A DNA stretch of 64,000 bases from Brevundimonas sp. NIBR11 (lineage in GTDB: Bacteria; Pseudomonadota; Alphaproteobacteria; Caulobacterales; Caulobacteraceae), in NCBI RefSeq assembly GCF_027912535.1, contig NZ_CP115465.1, positions 1,778,001 to 1,842,000 on the forward strand, written 5' to 3'. The translations under genes and the position numbers were made by a program. Positions within the stretch are counted from its first letter, which is position 1; each line of letters begins with the position of its first letter. A model generated the notes under the pieces. It was not told the DNA's origin and made no database searches. It was given only the letters and a program-made list of their open reading frames with translations. Positions 55,753 to 64,000 of the stretch are shown piece after piece.

Positions 55753-56588
55753 GTCTGCTCCCGCCGGTCAAGGCGACCCCAGGATTTCTGGCCGCAGTCT
55801 TCATTGTTCTGACCGCGCTGCTCGCTCCTGCCGGGAGCGCGCTGGCCGACCCGACCTTCCCCGCCCTGTCCGGCCGCGTCGTGGATCAGGCGCGGCTCCT
55901 GATGCCGGACACCGAAGCCGAGATCACCGCCAAGCTGGCCCAGCTGGAGACGGACACTGGCGATCAGTTTGTCGTGGTGACGGTCGACAGTCTGCAGGAC
56001 TACGAAATCGAGGACTACGGCTACCGGCTGGGCCGCCATTGGGGCATCGGCAACGCGGAGAACGACAGCGGCGTCCTGCTGATCGTCGCGCCGACCGAAC
56101 GCAAGGTGCGTCTGGAGGTCGGATACGGGCTGGAGCCGGTGCTGACCGACGCCATGTCGAACCAGATCATCCAGACCGACATCCTGCCGGCCTTCCGCGA
56201 GGGAGGCTATGCGCGCGGGATCGAGAGCGGTGTTGACGCCGTGATCGCCCAGCTGCGGCTCGATCCGGCCGAGGCCCAGGCCCGCGCCGCCGCAGCCGCG
56301 CCCAGCGAGGCGGAAGCCCCAGTCTTCCCGGGTATCGTCATCGCCCTGATCTTCCTCTTCCTGTTTCTGAGCCTGCTGCGCGGCATGGGGCGACGCGGTC
56401 GCAAGCGTAGCGGAGCGCGGCGCGGGATCGACCCGGTCTGGGTCTGGGGCGCGGCCGAAATCCTGTCCAATGCCTCCCGCGGTTCCTCGCGGAGTTCGTC
56501 GTCGGGGAGTTCGTGGGGCGGTTCGAGCGGCGGCTTCTCCGGGGGCGGCGGCAGTTTTGGCGGCGGGGGAGCCTCGGGCGGATGGTGA
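55749..56588 (+). CDS. TPM-domain membrane protein (YgcG family)
   Basis: The 279-residue protein starts at a GTG overlapping the LemA stop. It has a signal peptide, a TPM domain (PALSGRVVDQARLLMPDTEAEI, then GDQFVVVTVDSLQDYEIEDYGYRLGRHWGIG), a membrane helix (IVIALIFLFLFLSLLRG), and a Ser/Gly-rich C-terminus (GGFSGGGGSFGGGGASGGW). TPM domains are reported to have phosphatase-like or photosystem-repair roles in other organisms; in bacteria the LemA-TPM pair is of unknown function. Confidence 0.88.
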   Translation: MSLLPPVKATPGFLAAVFIVLTALLAPAGSALADPTFPALSGRVVDQARLLMPDTEAEITAKLAQLETDTGDQFVVVTVDSLQDYEIEDYGYRLGRHWGIGNAENDSGVLLIVAPTERKVRLEVGYGLEPVLTDAMSNQIIQTDILPAFREGGYARGIESGVDAVIAQLRLDPAEAQARAAAAAPSEAEAPVFPGIVIALIFLFLFLSLLRGMGRRGRKRSGARRGIDPVWVWGAAEILSNASRGSSRSSSSGSSWGGSSGGFSGGGGSFGGGGASGGW

Positions 56589-57274
56589 TGCGTCTGAACT
56601 CCAGCGAACATGCCCGCGTCGCCAGCGCCATCGCCGCCGCCGAAGCGCGCACCTCGGGCGAGATTTTCTGCGTCCTAGCCAAGCAGGTCTCGAGCTACCG
56701 CGACATCAGCCTGGCGTGGTCGGCCGCGGCCGCCCTGATCGTGCCCTTGGCCCTGATTCCGCTTGGCTTCGATTCGACCTGGTTTCCAGGATTGTCCGAT
56801 CACTGGGAGGCCGCGCATCTGGCGGCTCTCGATATCAGCGTGGGCCGCGCCGTCGGCATCTACGCCGTGGTTCAGGCGGCGGTGTTCCTGGGCGCCTATG
56901 TGCTGTTGCGCATCCCGGCCCTCACGCGGTTGGTCACGCCACGCGGGGTCCGCCGCGACCGCGCCCGGCAGGCGGCCATGCACCAGTTTCTCGCCCACGG
57001 GCTGCACGTCACCGAGCACCGCACCGGCGTGCTGATCTTCGCCGCCATGGCCGATCGGCAGGTCGAGATTATCGCTGACCAAGGCATCCACTCGCGCGTC
57101 GATCCGACGGTCTGGGCCGAGGCGGTCGAGGTCCTGACCGAGGGCCTTCGCACTGATCGCGCGGCCGAAGGGTTCGAAAAGGCGATCGCCCTCGTCGGCG
57201 GGGTGCTGGCCGGCCACTTTCCGCCCCGGTCGCGCAACCCCAACGAAGTGCCGGATCGCCTTGTCGAAATCTGA
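56588..57274 (+). CDS. Second TPM-domain membrane protein
   Basis: The 228-residue protein has a TPM-like N-terminal part (HARVASAIAAAEARTSGEIFCVLA), two membrane helices (LAWSAAAALIVPLALIPLG, then VGIYAVVQAAVFLGAYVLL), and a second half of the TPM fold (TGVLIFAAMADRQVEIIADQGIHSRV). The start could be ATG at 56588 or GTG at 56585, both in the overlap with the previous gene's stop. It completes a lemA-TPM-TPM operon. Confidence 0.8.
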   Translation: MRLNSSEHARVASAIAAAEARTSGEIFCVLAKQVSSYRDISLAWSAAAALIVPLALIPLGFDSTWFPGLSDHWEAAHLAALDISVGRAVGIYAVVQAAVFLGAYVLLRIPALTRLVTPRGVRRDRARQAAMHQFLAHGLHVTEHRTGVLIFAAMADRQVEIIADQGIHSRVDPTVWAEAVEVLTEGLRTDRAAEGFEKAIALVGGVLAGHFPPRSRNPNEVPDRLVEI

Positions 57275-57322
57275 GCCCGCGACCATCGCTTTTGCGCTGA
57301 AATTGGCCTAGCCCGTCGCCCC

Positions 57323-58060
57323 ATGCGGCTAGTCACCTACAACGTCCATCGCTGTGTCGGGGTCGACAAGCAGCTGGATGTCGAACGCGTCGCCGGCGTG
57401 ATCGCCGAGCTTGAACCGGACATCGTCTGCCTCCAGGAACTCGACGTCGGCCGCGCCCGCACAGGCGGCGTCGATCAGGCCAAGACGATCGCTCAGCGTC
57501 TTTCGATGGCCGTCCGTTTCCATCCGGCCATGCGGATTGAGGCCGAGGAGTATGGCGACGCCATCCTGACCCCGCACCCGGAACGGCTGGTTCGGGTCGG
57601 CGCCCTGCCGACAGTGCGCGGCATTCCGGGGCTGGAACCGCGCGGCGCCCTGTGGGTCAAGGTCGAGATCGACGGCGTCGAGATCAACGTCTTGACCACC
57701 CATCTGGGCCTGGTCCCCCGCGAGCAGAGGCTGCAGGCGGCGGCCCTGATCGGCAAGGACTGGATGGGTCACCGGGACTGCTCGGGACCAACGCTCCTGG
57801 CGGGCGATTTCAACGCCACTTCCCTCACCCGGCCCTACCAGACCCTCACTCGCAACCATGCGGACTGCCAACGTCAGCTGGGTCTGAGGCCGACTCTGAA
57901 GACCTTCCCCTCCGGCTTCCCGGCCATCCGCATCGACCACGTCTTCGTCAGCCCGCACATCAGGGTGACGAAGGTCGCCGCCCCCTTCTCGCCCCTGTCG
58001 CGGATGGCGTCGGACCACCTGCCGCTTGTGGTGGATTTCGAGATTCAGCCCGCCGGCTGA
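57323..58060 (+). CDS. Endonuclease/exonuclease/phosphatase family protein
   Basis: The 245-residue protein has the EEP fold landmarks: LVTYNVHRCVGVD at the start, VCLQELDVGRAR with the metal-binding Glu, TTHLGLVPREQR, LLAGDFNAT, RIDHVFVSPH, and MASDHLPLVVDF. It could be a nuclease or lipid phosphatase; no signal peptide is seen. Its neighbour is a phospholipase D, convergent with a 16-base overlap, so a joint phospholipid role is possible but unproved. Confidence 0.82.
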   Translation: MRLVTYNVHRCVGVDKQLDVERVAGVIAELEPDIVCLQELDVGRARTGGVDQAKTIAQRLSMAVRFHPAMRIEAEEYGDAILTPHPERLVRVGALPTVRGIPGLEPRGALWVKVEIDGVEINVLTTHLGLVPREQRLQAAALIGKDWMGHRDCSGPTLLAGDFNATSLTRPYQTLTRNHADCQRQLGLRPTLKTFPSGFPAIRIDHVFVSPHIRVTKVAAPFSPLSRMASDHLPLVVDFEIQPAG

Positions 58061-59574
58061 AGTCGCTGAGAGCGGTTGCGCCGCTTCCACGGTCGCCAGG
58101 CGTCGCTTGGCGCGGTCGGATCTCCCAGCTGGAACTCGGCAATGGTTCGCTGGATCATCGATGGCGGCGTTGCGCCCAACGGCGACATCCGTCCGTTGTC
58201 GAACTTCTGGATGGTCTCGCCAATCGAGCCGCATAGCGCTTCGGCGGCCTCGAATTCCTCGGCGCTGACTCCCACGAAATGTCCGATGGTGTGATGGCGG
58301 AATCTGCGGATCGCATCGCGCCCAGCTTGATCCTCCGGGGCGATGGCCACGTCGCACTCAGTGTCGAACCCCAGCGAACGGTTGTTCAGATTGGTCGACC
58401 CGATCCGCAGCAAGACATCGTCGATCACGGTCACCTTGGCGTGGACGATGATCCGCTCGTTCCGCTTCGTATTGGGGCTGAAGGCGAAGAAGCGGTTGTG
58501 TCGGTCCGCGCTTTCCAGCCGGAACAGAACCTCGGCGCGCGCCGTATCCATGGTCATGCTGTCGAACCAGCTGGGACTGCGACCCGTCGACACCAGCACG
58601 ATCTCCGGCCCGTCCGGCTCGTCCAGCCGCTCGGCCAGGGCGCGAGCGATGACCGGCGAGGTGAAATACTGGTTTTCCATGTAAATCAGCTTCCTGGCGC
58701 CACGGATGGCTTCCAGATGCAGCCGCTCGTTCTCGCGAACCTCGTGACGTCCGCCATGCCCCGGCTCCGTGCGAGCAATGCCGACGGGGGTGTCGTGGAA
58801 GTCGACCGCCAGACCTTCGGGCCAAGGATCGCTCTCGACCTCCTCCGCCAAGGTCCGCTCCCAGGTGGCCTTGAACCAGCGTTCGCGGGCCAGGTCGCCG
58901 AGGGCCCTGGCCGCAGGGCCGCTCATCACGCACATGGTCTCGTGCCGGGGCGGGGAGATGACGCCGGAGGGCTGGCACCTGCGAGGGTCGTCGTCCAGGT
59001 GTCGCTCGGAGTCCCAGCGATCGACGGAAATGTCACCGCCGCCGCAGAAGGCCACGGCGTCGTCGATGATGATCGCCTTCTGATGGTGGCAGGCGCCGAT
59101 GGGACCCGGCGTGTCGAGGCGGAATTCCACCATCCGCTTCCTGAACCAGGCTTGGGCCTTGTGAGGATAGAACCCCTGCGACGCGGCGATCAGCAGGGGC
59201 GATTTCCAGATCAGCAGTCGAACGTCCAGCTCGGGCTGGTTCTTGACCATCATCCGCAGCAGGTGGCCGATCTCGGCCTGCCGATCTCCGTGCTTGGTCT
59301 CGGGATCCAGGCGGGTGCGCGGATCGAACTGCCAGCCCAGCACGACGACCGATCGCTTCGCCTTGGACAGGGCCGTTGCCAAGGCTTCGAAATAGGCGCC
59401 GTTCTCCATCAAAATCGAAAGACGGTCCGCTCGCTCCGTCCTCCAGACGGTGTCGCCGGGCGTCAGCAGAGCGCCGGTATCGAGAAACGGGCCTTGGGCG
59501 GCATCCATGTCGGTGTCCTTACCGGCGGGGAGCGTCCGGCTGGGAAAGACGCCCGGATGCCGCTTCCGTTCCAT
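58045..59574 (-). CDS. Phospholipase D / cardiolipin-synthase-like protein
   Basis: The 509-residue protein has two HKD motifs of the PLD superfamily: HHQKAIIIDDAVAFCGGGD and HAKVTVIDDVLLRIGSTNLNNRS. Spacing and length are near those of bacterial PLD-type transphosphatidylases. No signal peptide or membrane helix is obvious. The start was set at the ATG 59572-59574 because GAGGGTGAG lies nine bases upstream; a second ATG at 59508 with AAGGA seven bases ahead is also possible. The 3' end overlaps the EEP gene. Confidence 0.85.
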   Translation of the reverse strand: MERKRHPGVFPSRTLPAGKDTDMDAAQGPFLDTGALLTPGDTVWRTERADRLSILMENGAYFEALATALSKAKRSVVVLGWQFDPRTRLDPETKHGDRQAEIGHLLRMMVKNQPELDVRLLIWKSPLLIAASQGFYPHKAQAWFRKRMVEFRLDTPGPIGACHHQKAIIIDDAVAFCGGGDISVDRWDSERHLDDDPRRCQPSGVISPPRHETMCVMSGPAARALGDLARERWFKATWERTLAEEVESDPWPEGLAVDFHDTPVGIARTEPGHGGRHEVRENERLHLEAIRGARKLIYMENQYFTSPVIARALAERLDEPDGPEIVLVSTGRSPSWFDSMTMDTARAEVLFRLESADRHNRFFAFSPNTKRNERIIVHAKVTVIDDVLLRIGSTNLNNRSLGFDTECDVAIAPEDQAGRDAIRRFRHHTIGHFVGVSAEEFEAAEALCGSIGETIQKFDNGRMSPLGATPPSMIQRTIAEFQLGDPTAPSDAWRPWKRRNRSQRLQPAG

Positions 59575-59677
59575 GTTCTCACCCTCTCGGTCAATGGCGC
59601 GCCCGAACACCTGCCTTGGCCGCATTGTGGGGTTCCGCGAAATCGGGCATAAGGCGGGCGGAACGGGAGGGTTTGAC

Positions 59678-59860
59678 GTGCAGGCGCTGATCGAGTTGCT
59701 GGCGGGCTTCATCGCCATGCTCGCCGCTGCGGCACTGGCCCAGTTCGGCGTCGACCTGAGCACGCCGCCGCGCCACGACCGCGAGGTTCACCGCGTTAAC
59801 GACTGTTCCCCAGCGCCGACCGAGGCCCTGCTGAGCGTCAAACACACCAACGACTGCTGA
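59678..59860 (+). CDS. Small membrane protein (60 residues)
   Basis: A GTG at 59678-59680 with GGGAGG seven bases upstream opens a 60-codon frame. The first 25 residues (ALIELLAGFIAMLAAAALAQFG) form one hydrophobic helix, followed by a polar tail with two cysteines (VNDCSPAPTEALL and the final NDC). It is divergent from the phospholipase D gene. The strong ribosome-binding site and helix support a real gene; the function is unknown. Confidence 0.6.
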   Translation: MQALIELLAGFIAMLAAAALAQFGVDLSTPPRHDREVHRVNDCSPAPTEALLSVKHTNDC

Positions 59861-60004
59861 GTTCGCTCCGAAGAAATGGCGGCCGAAAGCCGCGCGACGC
59901 GTTTTTTGACGCATCGGCGAGTCGATAGACGCGCAAAATGGTCTAGGGTCGCCGCAGCGCGTGACTCTCGCCCCGCGCGACTGCATACCTGAGATCTGCG
60001 CCCC

Positions 60005-62551
60005 ATGAAGTCTCGCTCCCGGCCGCCGCTGACACTGTCCGATCCCGATCCGGCGCCCCTGCCCGACGCCACCGCCACGCCCGAGGACGGGGTCGCTCCC
60101 GAGTCCATCGCGCAACCCGAGGTCGTCGCCGAGCGGCCGATGTCGGAACGTCGCCGTCGTCGCCTGATGGAACAGCAACAGCGCGAAGCCGACCTGGAGA
60201 TGCCCGCCCAGCTGGAACGCGAGGTCGCCCCTGACGCCATGATCGGTGAGCCCGCCTCGACCTCTCAGCCGATCCGCTTCACGACGAGCGCCGATGCGCC
60301 CCCCGCCCCCTATCAGGCCGCGCCCACTCCGGCGTCTGCGACAACGGCCCTGAGCGCCGCCCCCGCTCGGGCCGGACCCTCCTATCTGATCGCGGGGGTG
60401 GCGGCCGCCCTGTGGGTCGGCGGGGTCGCCTCCTGGGCGGCCTATGAGGTCGGCTCCGGAGGGGTCTCGGCCGATCCCCTGCGTTTGGCCATCTATGCCC
60501 TTATCGCGCTGGCGCCCGCCGGCCTCGCCATCCTTCTGGCCCACGCCGTACGTCAGGGCGCCGGATTGGCCTCCGAAACCCAGCGCGCCCGCCAGTTGGC
60601 CGAGGCCCTGGTCGCCCCCACCGCCCTGGCGGCCCAACAGACCGGCCATGTCCTCAATGCCCTCCGCAACGACATAGATCAGGCGGCCCTGGCCGCCGAA
60701 CGCGCCCGCAACGACATGGCCCTGCTGCGCGAGGCGCTGGCGGCCGAGACCACTCGCCTGAACGACGCCGCCGAGGCCGCCGGCCGCACCGCGCGCCGCC
60801 TGACCGAATCCCTTGGCCGCGAACGCGAAGAGATGTCGGCCCTCGGGGGGCGGCTGGACGGACAGGCCTCTGGCGTGCTCGACGCGGTGGAACGCCAGTC
60901 GCGCCTGATCGTCGACGCCTCCGACCTGGCCCAGACCCAGCTGCGCGAGGCCGAAGCCGCGCTTGCCGCCCGCGCCGCCGATCTGGCCGCCGCCGCCGGA
61001 GAGGCGCAGGACGCCGCCCGTCTGGCCGCAGACGATCTCGCCCGCCAGACACTGCGGCTCGAGAATGCCGGTACAGGAGTCGCCGAACAGATTCAGTCTG
61101 TCGAGGAGGGACTGGGTCAGCAGCGCGCCGCTCTGGTCACCGCCGCCTATGCGCTCCGCACCGATCAGGAAGACTTCTCCGCCCAGGTCGAGAGCCAACG
61201 CGCCCAACTGACCGAACAGCTCTCTGCCGCCCGCAGCGCCACCGGCGAGCTTGGCGAGACCTCGGCGAAGGCCGCCGAAGGCCTGCGTGATCTGGTCGAG
61301 GCGGCGACGGACCAGTTCCGCGCCCTTGTCGACCTGTCCCAGCGCGAGGCCGACGGCTTCGACACCGCGACCAAACTCTCGCTTGACCGCTTCGAGGCCT
61401 TGGCCGCCGAGGCGCGCGACACCCTGATCGAGGAGACCCGGCGCGCGCTGGCCGTGCTGAAGGCAACCGCCGAGGAGAGCCGCATCGCCTCCGAGGAGGC
61501 CGCCGGTCAGGCCCAGTTGCGCGCCGACCGTCTGGGCGAGGCCCTCTTCGACGCCGCACAGAAGGCCGACGCCGCCGCCGAGGCTCGAGTCGAAGGCGCC
61601 CGCCGCATCGTCGGCGAGACTGCGGATCTGGTGGACGAAGCCGGCCAGCGCGCCGTCGCCAAGCTGGAGTCCACGCTCGACCGCATGAACCGCGCCCTGG
61701 GCGAGGTGGACGCCGCCATCGGCGAACTGGACGACCGCGCCGCCCGCCTGCCCGAGGAGGCGCGCGCCCGCGCCGAGGCCGTGCGCAAGACGGTCGAGGA
61801 AGGCCTCGCTGCGCTCGGCGCCGCCTCGCGCAAGGCCGCCGAAGACACCGAAGCCCTGGATGCCGGCTTCCAGGAGCGGGTCCGCCGCAACTACGACATG
61901 CTGACCGAGGCCGTCCGGCTGATGGGCGTAGTCTCCGGTGACGGCGGCGCGCCGATCCGCCGGCGCGAGACCTTGGCCGAGCCGGCCCCGGCCGCGAGCG
62001 AACGCCGCACCCCGCCTCCGACCGACAGCGATCGTGGCTTTGGCCTGCGTGGCCGGCTGAAGCTGGCCCCGGCCAGCGACGATCCGGGCGCCCGCTCCGC
62101 CCCCGCCGCTCGCGACCGGCTGGACTGGAGCGATCTGGTCGACGACGGTCCCGGCGACGCGCCGCTGGATCTCGACACCCCGATCATGCCCGCCGACGAC
62201 GGCGCCCTGACCGACCGGATCACCGCCGCCATCCGCCGGATGGGCGTCGATCCGAACGCGCTCCTGCCGCGCTCGCGCGTCGAGGAGGCGGCCGCCGCCT
62301 TCGCCGATCGTGATCCGGATCGGGCGCGCCAGATCGTCCGCCGCGTGGCTCCGGCCGCCGTCCGCAGCGTCTCGCGGCGGGTGATGAGCGATCCGGACCT
62401 GCGCGGCGACGCCGAACGCTATGTCCGCGCCTTCGCCGGTCGCCTCAACAACGAAGCGCGAGGTGGAGCGACGGCCGTGCTGGGCGTCCTGGCGACCGAT
62501 GCGGGACGCGCTTTCATGCTGCTGGACGCCGCCATCGGCGATCTGGCCTGA
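60005..62551 (+). CDS. tipN: TipN-like polar organising protein
   Basis: The 848-residue protein has a disordered acidic/proline-rich N-terminal 130 residues, two membrane helices (SYLIAGVAAALWVGGVASWA and IYALIALAPAGLAILLAHAV), a coiled coil of about 450 residues (from ETQRARQLAEALVAPT to FQERVRRNYDMLTEAV), a linker, and a conserved helical C-terminal domain (DRITAAIRRMGVDPNALLP). This matches Caulobacter TipN, the new-pole marker, in order and size, but I cannot align it. A GANTC site (59963) lies in the upstream region. Confidence 0.65.
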   Translation: MKSRSRPPLTLSDPDPAPLPDATATPEDGVAPESIAQPEVVAERPMSERRRRRLMEQQQREADLEMPAQLEREVAPDAMIGEPASTSQPIRFTTSADAPPAPYQAAPTPASATTALSAAPARAGPSYLIAGVAAALWVGGVASWAAYEVGSGGVSADPLRLAIYALIALAPAGLAILLAHAVRQGAGLASETQRARQLAEALVAPTALAAQQTGHVLNALRNDIDQAALAAERARNDMALLREALAAETTRLNDAAEAAGRTARRLTESLGREREEMSALGGRLDGQASGVLDAVERQSRLIVDASDLAQTQLREAEAALAARAADLAAAAGEAQDAARLAADDLARQTLRLENAGTGVAEQIQSVEEGLGQQRAALVTAAYALRTDQEDFSAQVESQRAQLTEQLSAARSATGELGETSAKAAEGLRDLVEAATDQFRALVDLSQREADGFDTATKLSLDRFEALAAEARDTLIEETRRALAVLKATAEESRIASEEAAGQAQLRADRLGEALFDAAQKADAAAEARVEGARRIVGETADLVDEAGQRAVAKLESTLDRMNRALGEVDAAIGELDDRAARLPEEARARAEAVRKTVEEGLAALGAASRKAAEDTEALDAGFQERVRRNYDMLTEAVRLMGVVSGDGGAPIRRRETLAEPAPAASERRTPPPTDSDRGFGLRGRLKLAPASDDPGARSAPAARDRLDWSDLVDDGPGDAPLDLDTPIMPADDGALTDRITAAIRRMGVDPNALLPRSRVEEAAAAFADRDPDRARQIVRRVAPAAVRSVSRRVMSDPDLRGDAERYVRAFAGRLNNEARGGATAVLGVLATDAGRAFMLLDAAIGDLA

Positions 62552-62666
62552 AGCGAGAATCACGCCTCGAAACCGTCCGGTTCACCGCTTTTGACTTGAC
62601 GGCGTCATCCGCTTGCGGACACCGTCCGGCCGCTGTCACGACGTTGTCACGCGCCTAGCAGGGTTC

Positions 62667-63266
62667 ATGCTCGACACCATTGCCGAGAACCAACCGGACC
62701 GAAGGCCCGCGATCCTCGTGTGCGCCTACGAGGCCGCCGATCCCCTGTGGTCGGTGGTCAATGCGGAGACAGCTTCGGGCTGGTCTCCGCCCGGCACGCG
62801 CCTGCGTCCTCTGGGCCCGGACGAACCCGCGACACTCGCTGGCCTGATCACAGGCCAATTGAGCGATGCCGCCTGTCGCGCCGTCCTGCTCGTGGGCCGG
62901 ACAAGAAAGAGCAACGCCTTCCGCATCCAGATGCGGGCCGAAAACCGCGCCTTGGCTGGAGGCAAGAAGCTCAGCCAGATTGGGCCCGCGCTGGCCCGCG
63001 CCACCGCCCCGGCCGCCGAGATCGTCCGCGCCCTGACGGACGTCGGCCTGGCCGCCGACGCGACCTCCGATAGCGAGGAGGACGCCGGGTCGTATCTGCT
63101 CTACCGGGTCCTGACCGCCCTGCCCGACAATGCTGACGTTCCCTCGGTCGGTCTGCTGCGGGCGCCGGTCTCGTTGGACGACGACGCCCTGCGTCTGGGC
63201 GTCCAGACGGCGGCGGCGGCCATGTCGCGCAACCTGTCGCCCCTGCCGCGCGCCCGCTTCATCTGA
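62667..63266 (+). CDS. Peptidase C15-like protein lacking the catalytic cysteine
   Basis: The 199-residue protein has the layout of pyroglutamyl peptidase I. The segment LLVGRTRKSNAFRIQMRAENRA lies where the family has its conserved Glu and INxER region, and SEEDAGSYLLYRVLTAL lies where the family has the nucleophile motif AGTYVCN. Here the Cys-Asn pair is Leu-Tyr, and no other cysteine falls near. The end (VPSVGLLRAPVSLDDDALRLGV) matches the catalytic-His region by pattern, but the His is not seen. It is probably a pseudo-enzyme. It overlaps the convergent transporter gene by eight bases. Confidence 0.55.
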   Translation: MLDTIAENQPDRRPAILVCAYEAADPLWSVVNAETASGWSPPGTRLRPLGPDEPATLAGLITGQLSDAACRAVLLVGRTRKSNAFRIQMRAENRALAGGKKLSQIGPALARATAPAAEIVRALTDVGLAADATSDSEEDAGSYLLYRVLTALPDNADVPSVGLLRAPVSLDDDALRLGVQTAAAAMSRNLSPLPRARFI

Positions 63267-64000
63267 TCGCGCTGACCCGCCGCAACCGCCACTGCAGCAG
63301 AAGGCCGATCGCGGCCAGCCCCGTCATGGCGAGATAGCCCGACACCCCGACCCGATCGTAGAGCGGTCCCGCCGCCAGGGTCGCCAGTCCGATGAGCACA
63401 CCTGCCGCCATCACCGAGTTCAGGGTCTGGGCCGCCGTATGCCCGCCGGGCGGGGCCAGCCGCTCGACGATCTGCACCCCCGCGAGGTAGGTCGCCGCGA
63501 AGGTCAGGGCGTGCAGGGCCTGCAAGGGCCAAAGGACCCACAGCGGCGGGGCGAAGGCCAGGGCCGTCCAGCGCACGACCGCCGCGATCCCGCCGAGCAT
63601 CAGGATCGCGCCCGGCCCGATGCCGCGCCGCTTTCGCCACGGCTCGATCCACCACATGAAGGCGATCTCGACGACGACGGAGACGGCCCACAAGAGGCCG
63701 GTCATCGTCTCCGAAATTCCCTGCGCCTTCCAGGCGATGGCGGAGAAGCCATAGTAGAAGCCGTGGGTGGCCTGGACCCCACCGATGGCCAGGACGGCGG
63801 TCATGAAGACCGGGTCGACAGCCAGCCGAGCGATGCCGGCGAACCGTTCCCGACCCGGCGTCTTCGGCCCCTCGGTCACCGGATCGCTGGGCAAGAGGGT
63901 GGCGGCGGTCAGGGCGACGAGGGCGCCCGCGGTCGCGATCCAGACGACGACCCAATCGACAGAGCCGCGCGTCAGGATCGCCCCCATGATGACGTTCGCG
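63259..64000 (-). CDS. MFS transporter, HcaT-like, N-terminus beyond the window
   Basis: The frame runs in from the right edge without a stop; 247 residues are visible of an expected 400. Six to seven hydrophobic helices are present, with HGFYYGFSAIAWKAQGIS and GLLWAVSVVVEIAFMW, the segments that mark the 3-phenylpropionate (HcaT/nucleoside:H+) MFS subfamily. The substrate cannot be inferred. An internal Met at 63985-63987 is probably not the start because the frame upstream of it continues in a helix-like sequence. Confidence 0.8.
   Translation of the reverse strand, partial: ANVIMGAILTRGSVDWVVVWIATAGALVALTAATLLPSDPVTEGPKTPGRERFAGIARLAVDPVFMTAVLAIGGVQATHGFYYGFSAIAWKAQGISETMTGLLWAVSVVVEIAFMWWIEPWRKRRGIGPGAILMLGGIAAVVRWTALAFAPPLWVLWPLQALHALTFAATYLAGVQIVERLAPPGGHTAAQTLNSVMAAGVLIGLATLAAGPLYDRVGVSGYLAMTGLAAIGLLLQWRLRRVSAIR

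Noticed and set aside
59591..62563. Open minus-strand frame of about 990 codons opposite the TipN-like gene
   Set aside because: It is the antisense image of an Ala/Glu-rich coiled coil, giving Gly/Arg/Leu-rich sequence without domains or a good start.

Overview
The window is a 64 kb, GC-rich (roughly two-thirds G+C by eye), densely packed chromosomal segment from an alphaproteobacterium, most likely a Caulobacterales member close to Brevundimonas. The grounds are holdfast-type polysaccharide genes (hfsB, hfsA, hfsD), the Caulobacter-type flagellar regulator FliX divergent from flgI, a TipN-like polarity protein, a cysteine-poor alphaproteobacterial DksA, and a crtY-crtI-crtB / crtZ-crtW / fni set of the astaxanthin type known from Brevundimonas. 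Many genes are joined by 4-base ATGA or GTGA overlaps. I saw no rRNA, tRNA, CRISPR array, phage or insertion sequence.

Layout. 1-3.2 kb: end of a gene running in from the left and the holdfast export genes. 3.2-8.6 kb: a Sel1-like protein, a Nu-type glutathione transferase, an RcnB-like secreted protein, and an overlapping operon pepA-holC with two I78-type inhibitor lipoproteins. 8.7-17.8 kb: lptF-lptG-lptD-surA-pdxA-rsmA-aminotransferase, joining LPS transport, outer-membrane folding, vitamin B6 and rRNA modification. 18-25.3 kb, minus strand: FkbM methyltransferase-fabD-fabG-acpP-fabF-mltG-yicC-gmk, fatty-acid synthesis with cell-wall and nucleotide genes. 25.4-26.9 kb: rpsF-rpsR-rplI with a clear promoter and terminator. 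27-32.2 kb: a TonB-dependent receptor with a structured leader, a small exported protein, dnaB and dksA.

32.3-36.6 kb: flagellar block (fliX, flgI, rod-binding protein, FlgN-like chaperone) and a GGDEF/EAL protein. 36.6-45.8 kb: a lipoprotein, uvrA under an SOS box, a CPBP protease, three related membrane proteins (the middle one frameshifted), trmFO and an MpaB-type protein. 45.8-52 kb: carotenoid genes making beta-carotene and oxidising it to xanthophylls/astaxanthin; crtE is not in the window. 52-58 kb: a secreted five-repeat PPC protein, folD, lemA and two TPM-domain proteins. 58-64 kb: a nuclease/phosphatase, a phospholipase D, a 60-codon membrane ORF, a TipN-like protein, a peptidase-C15-like protein without its catalytic cysteine, and an MFS transporter cut by the right edge.

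The most unusual item is a roughly 210-base intergenic element present twice (3236-3449 plus, 17811-18014 minus). Both copies lie between convergent genes, begin just after the stop of a co-oriented gene, hold a -10-like hexamer at the same offset, and end in a long hairpin. It could be a small-RNA gene, a 3'-end processing element or a non-autonomous mobile repeat; the sequence alone does not decide.
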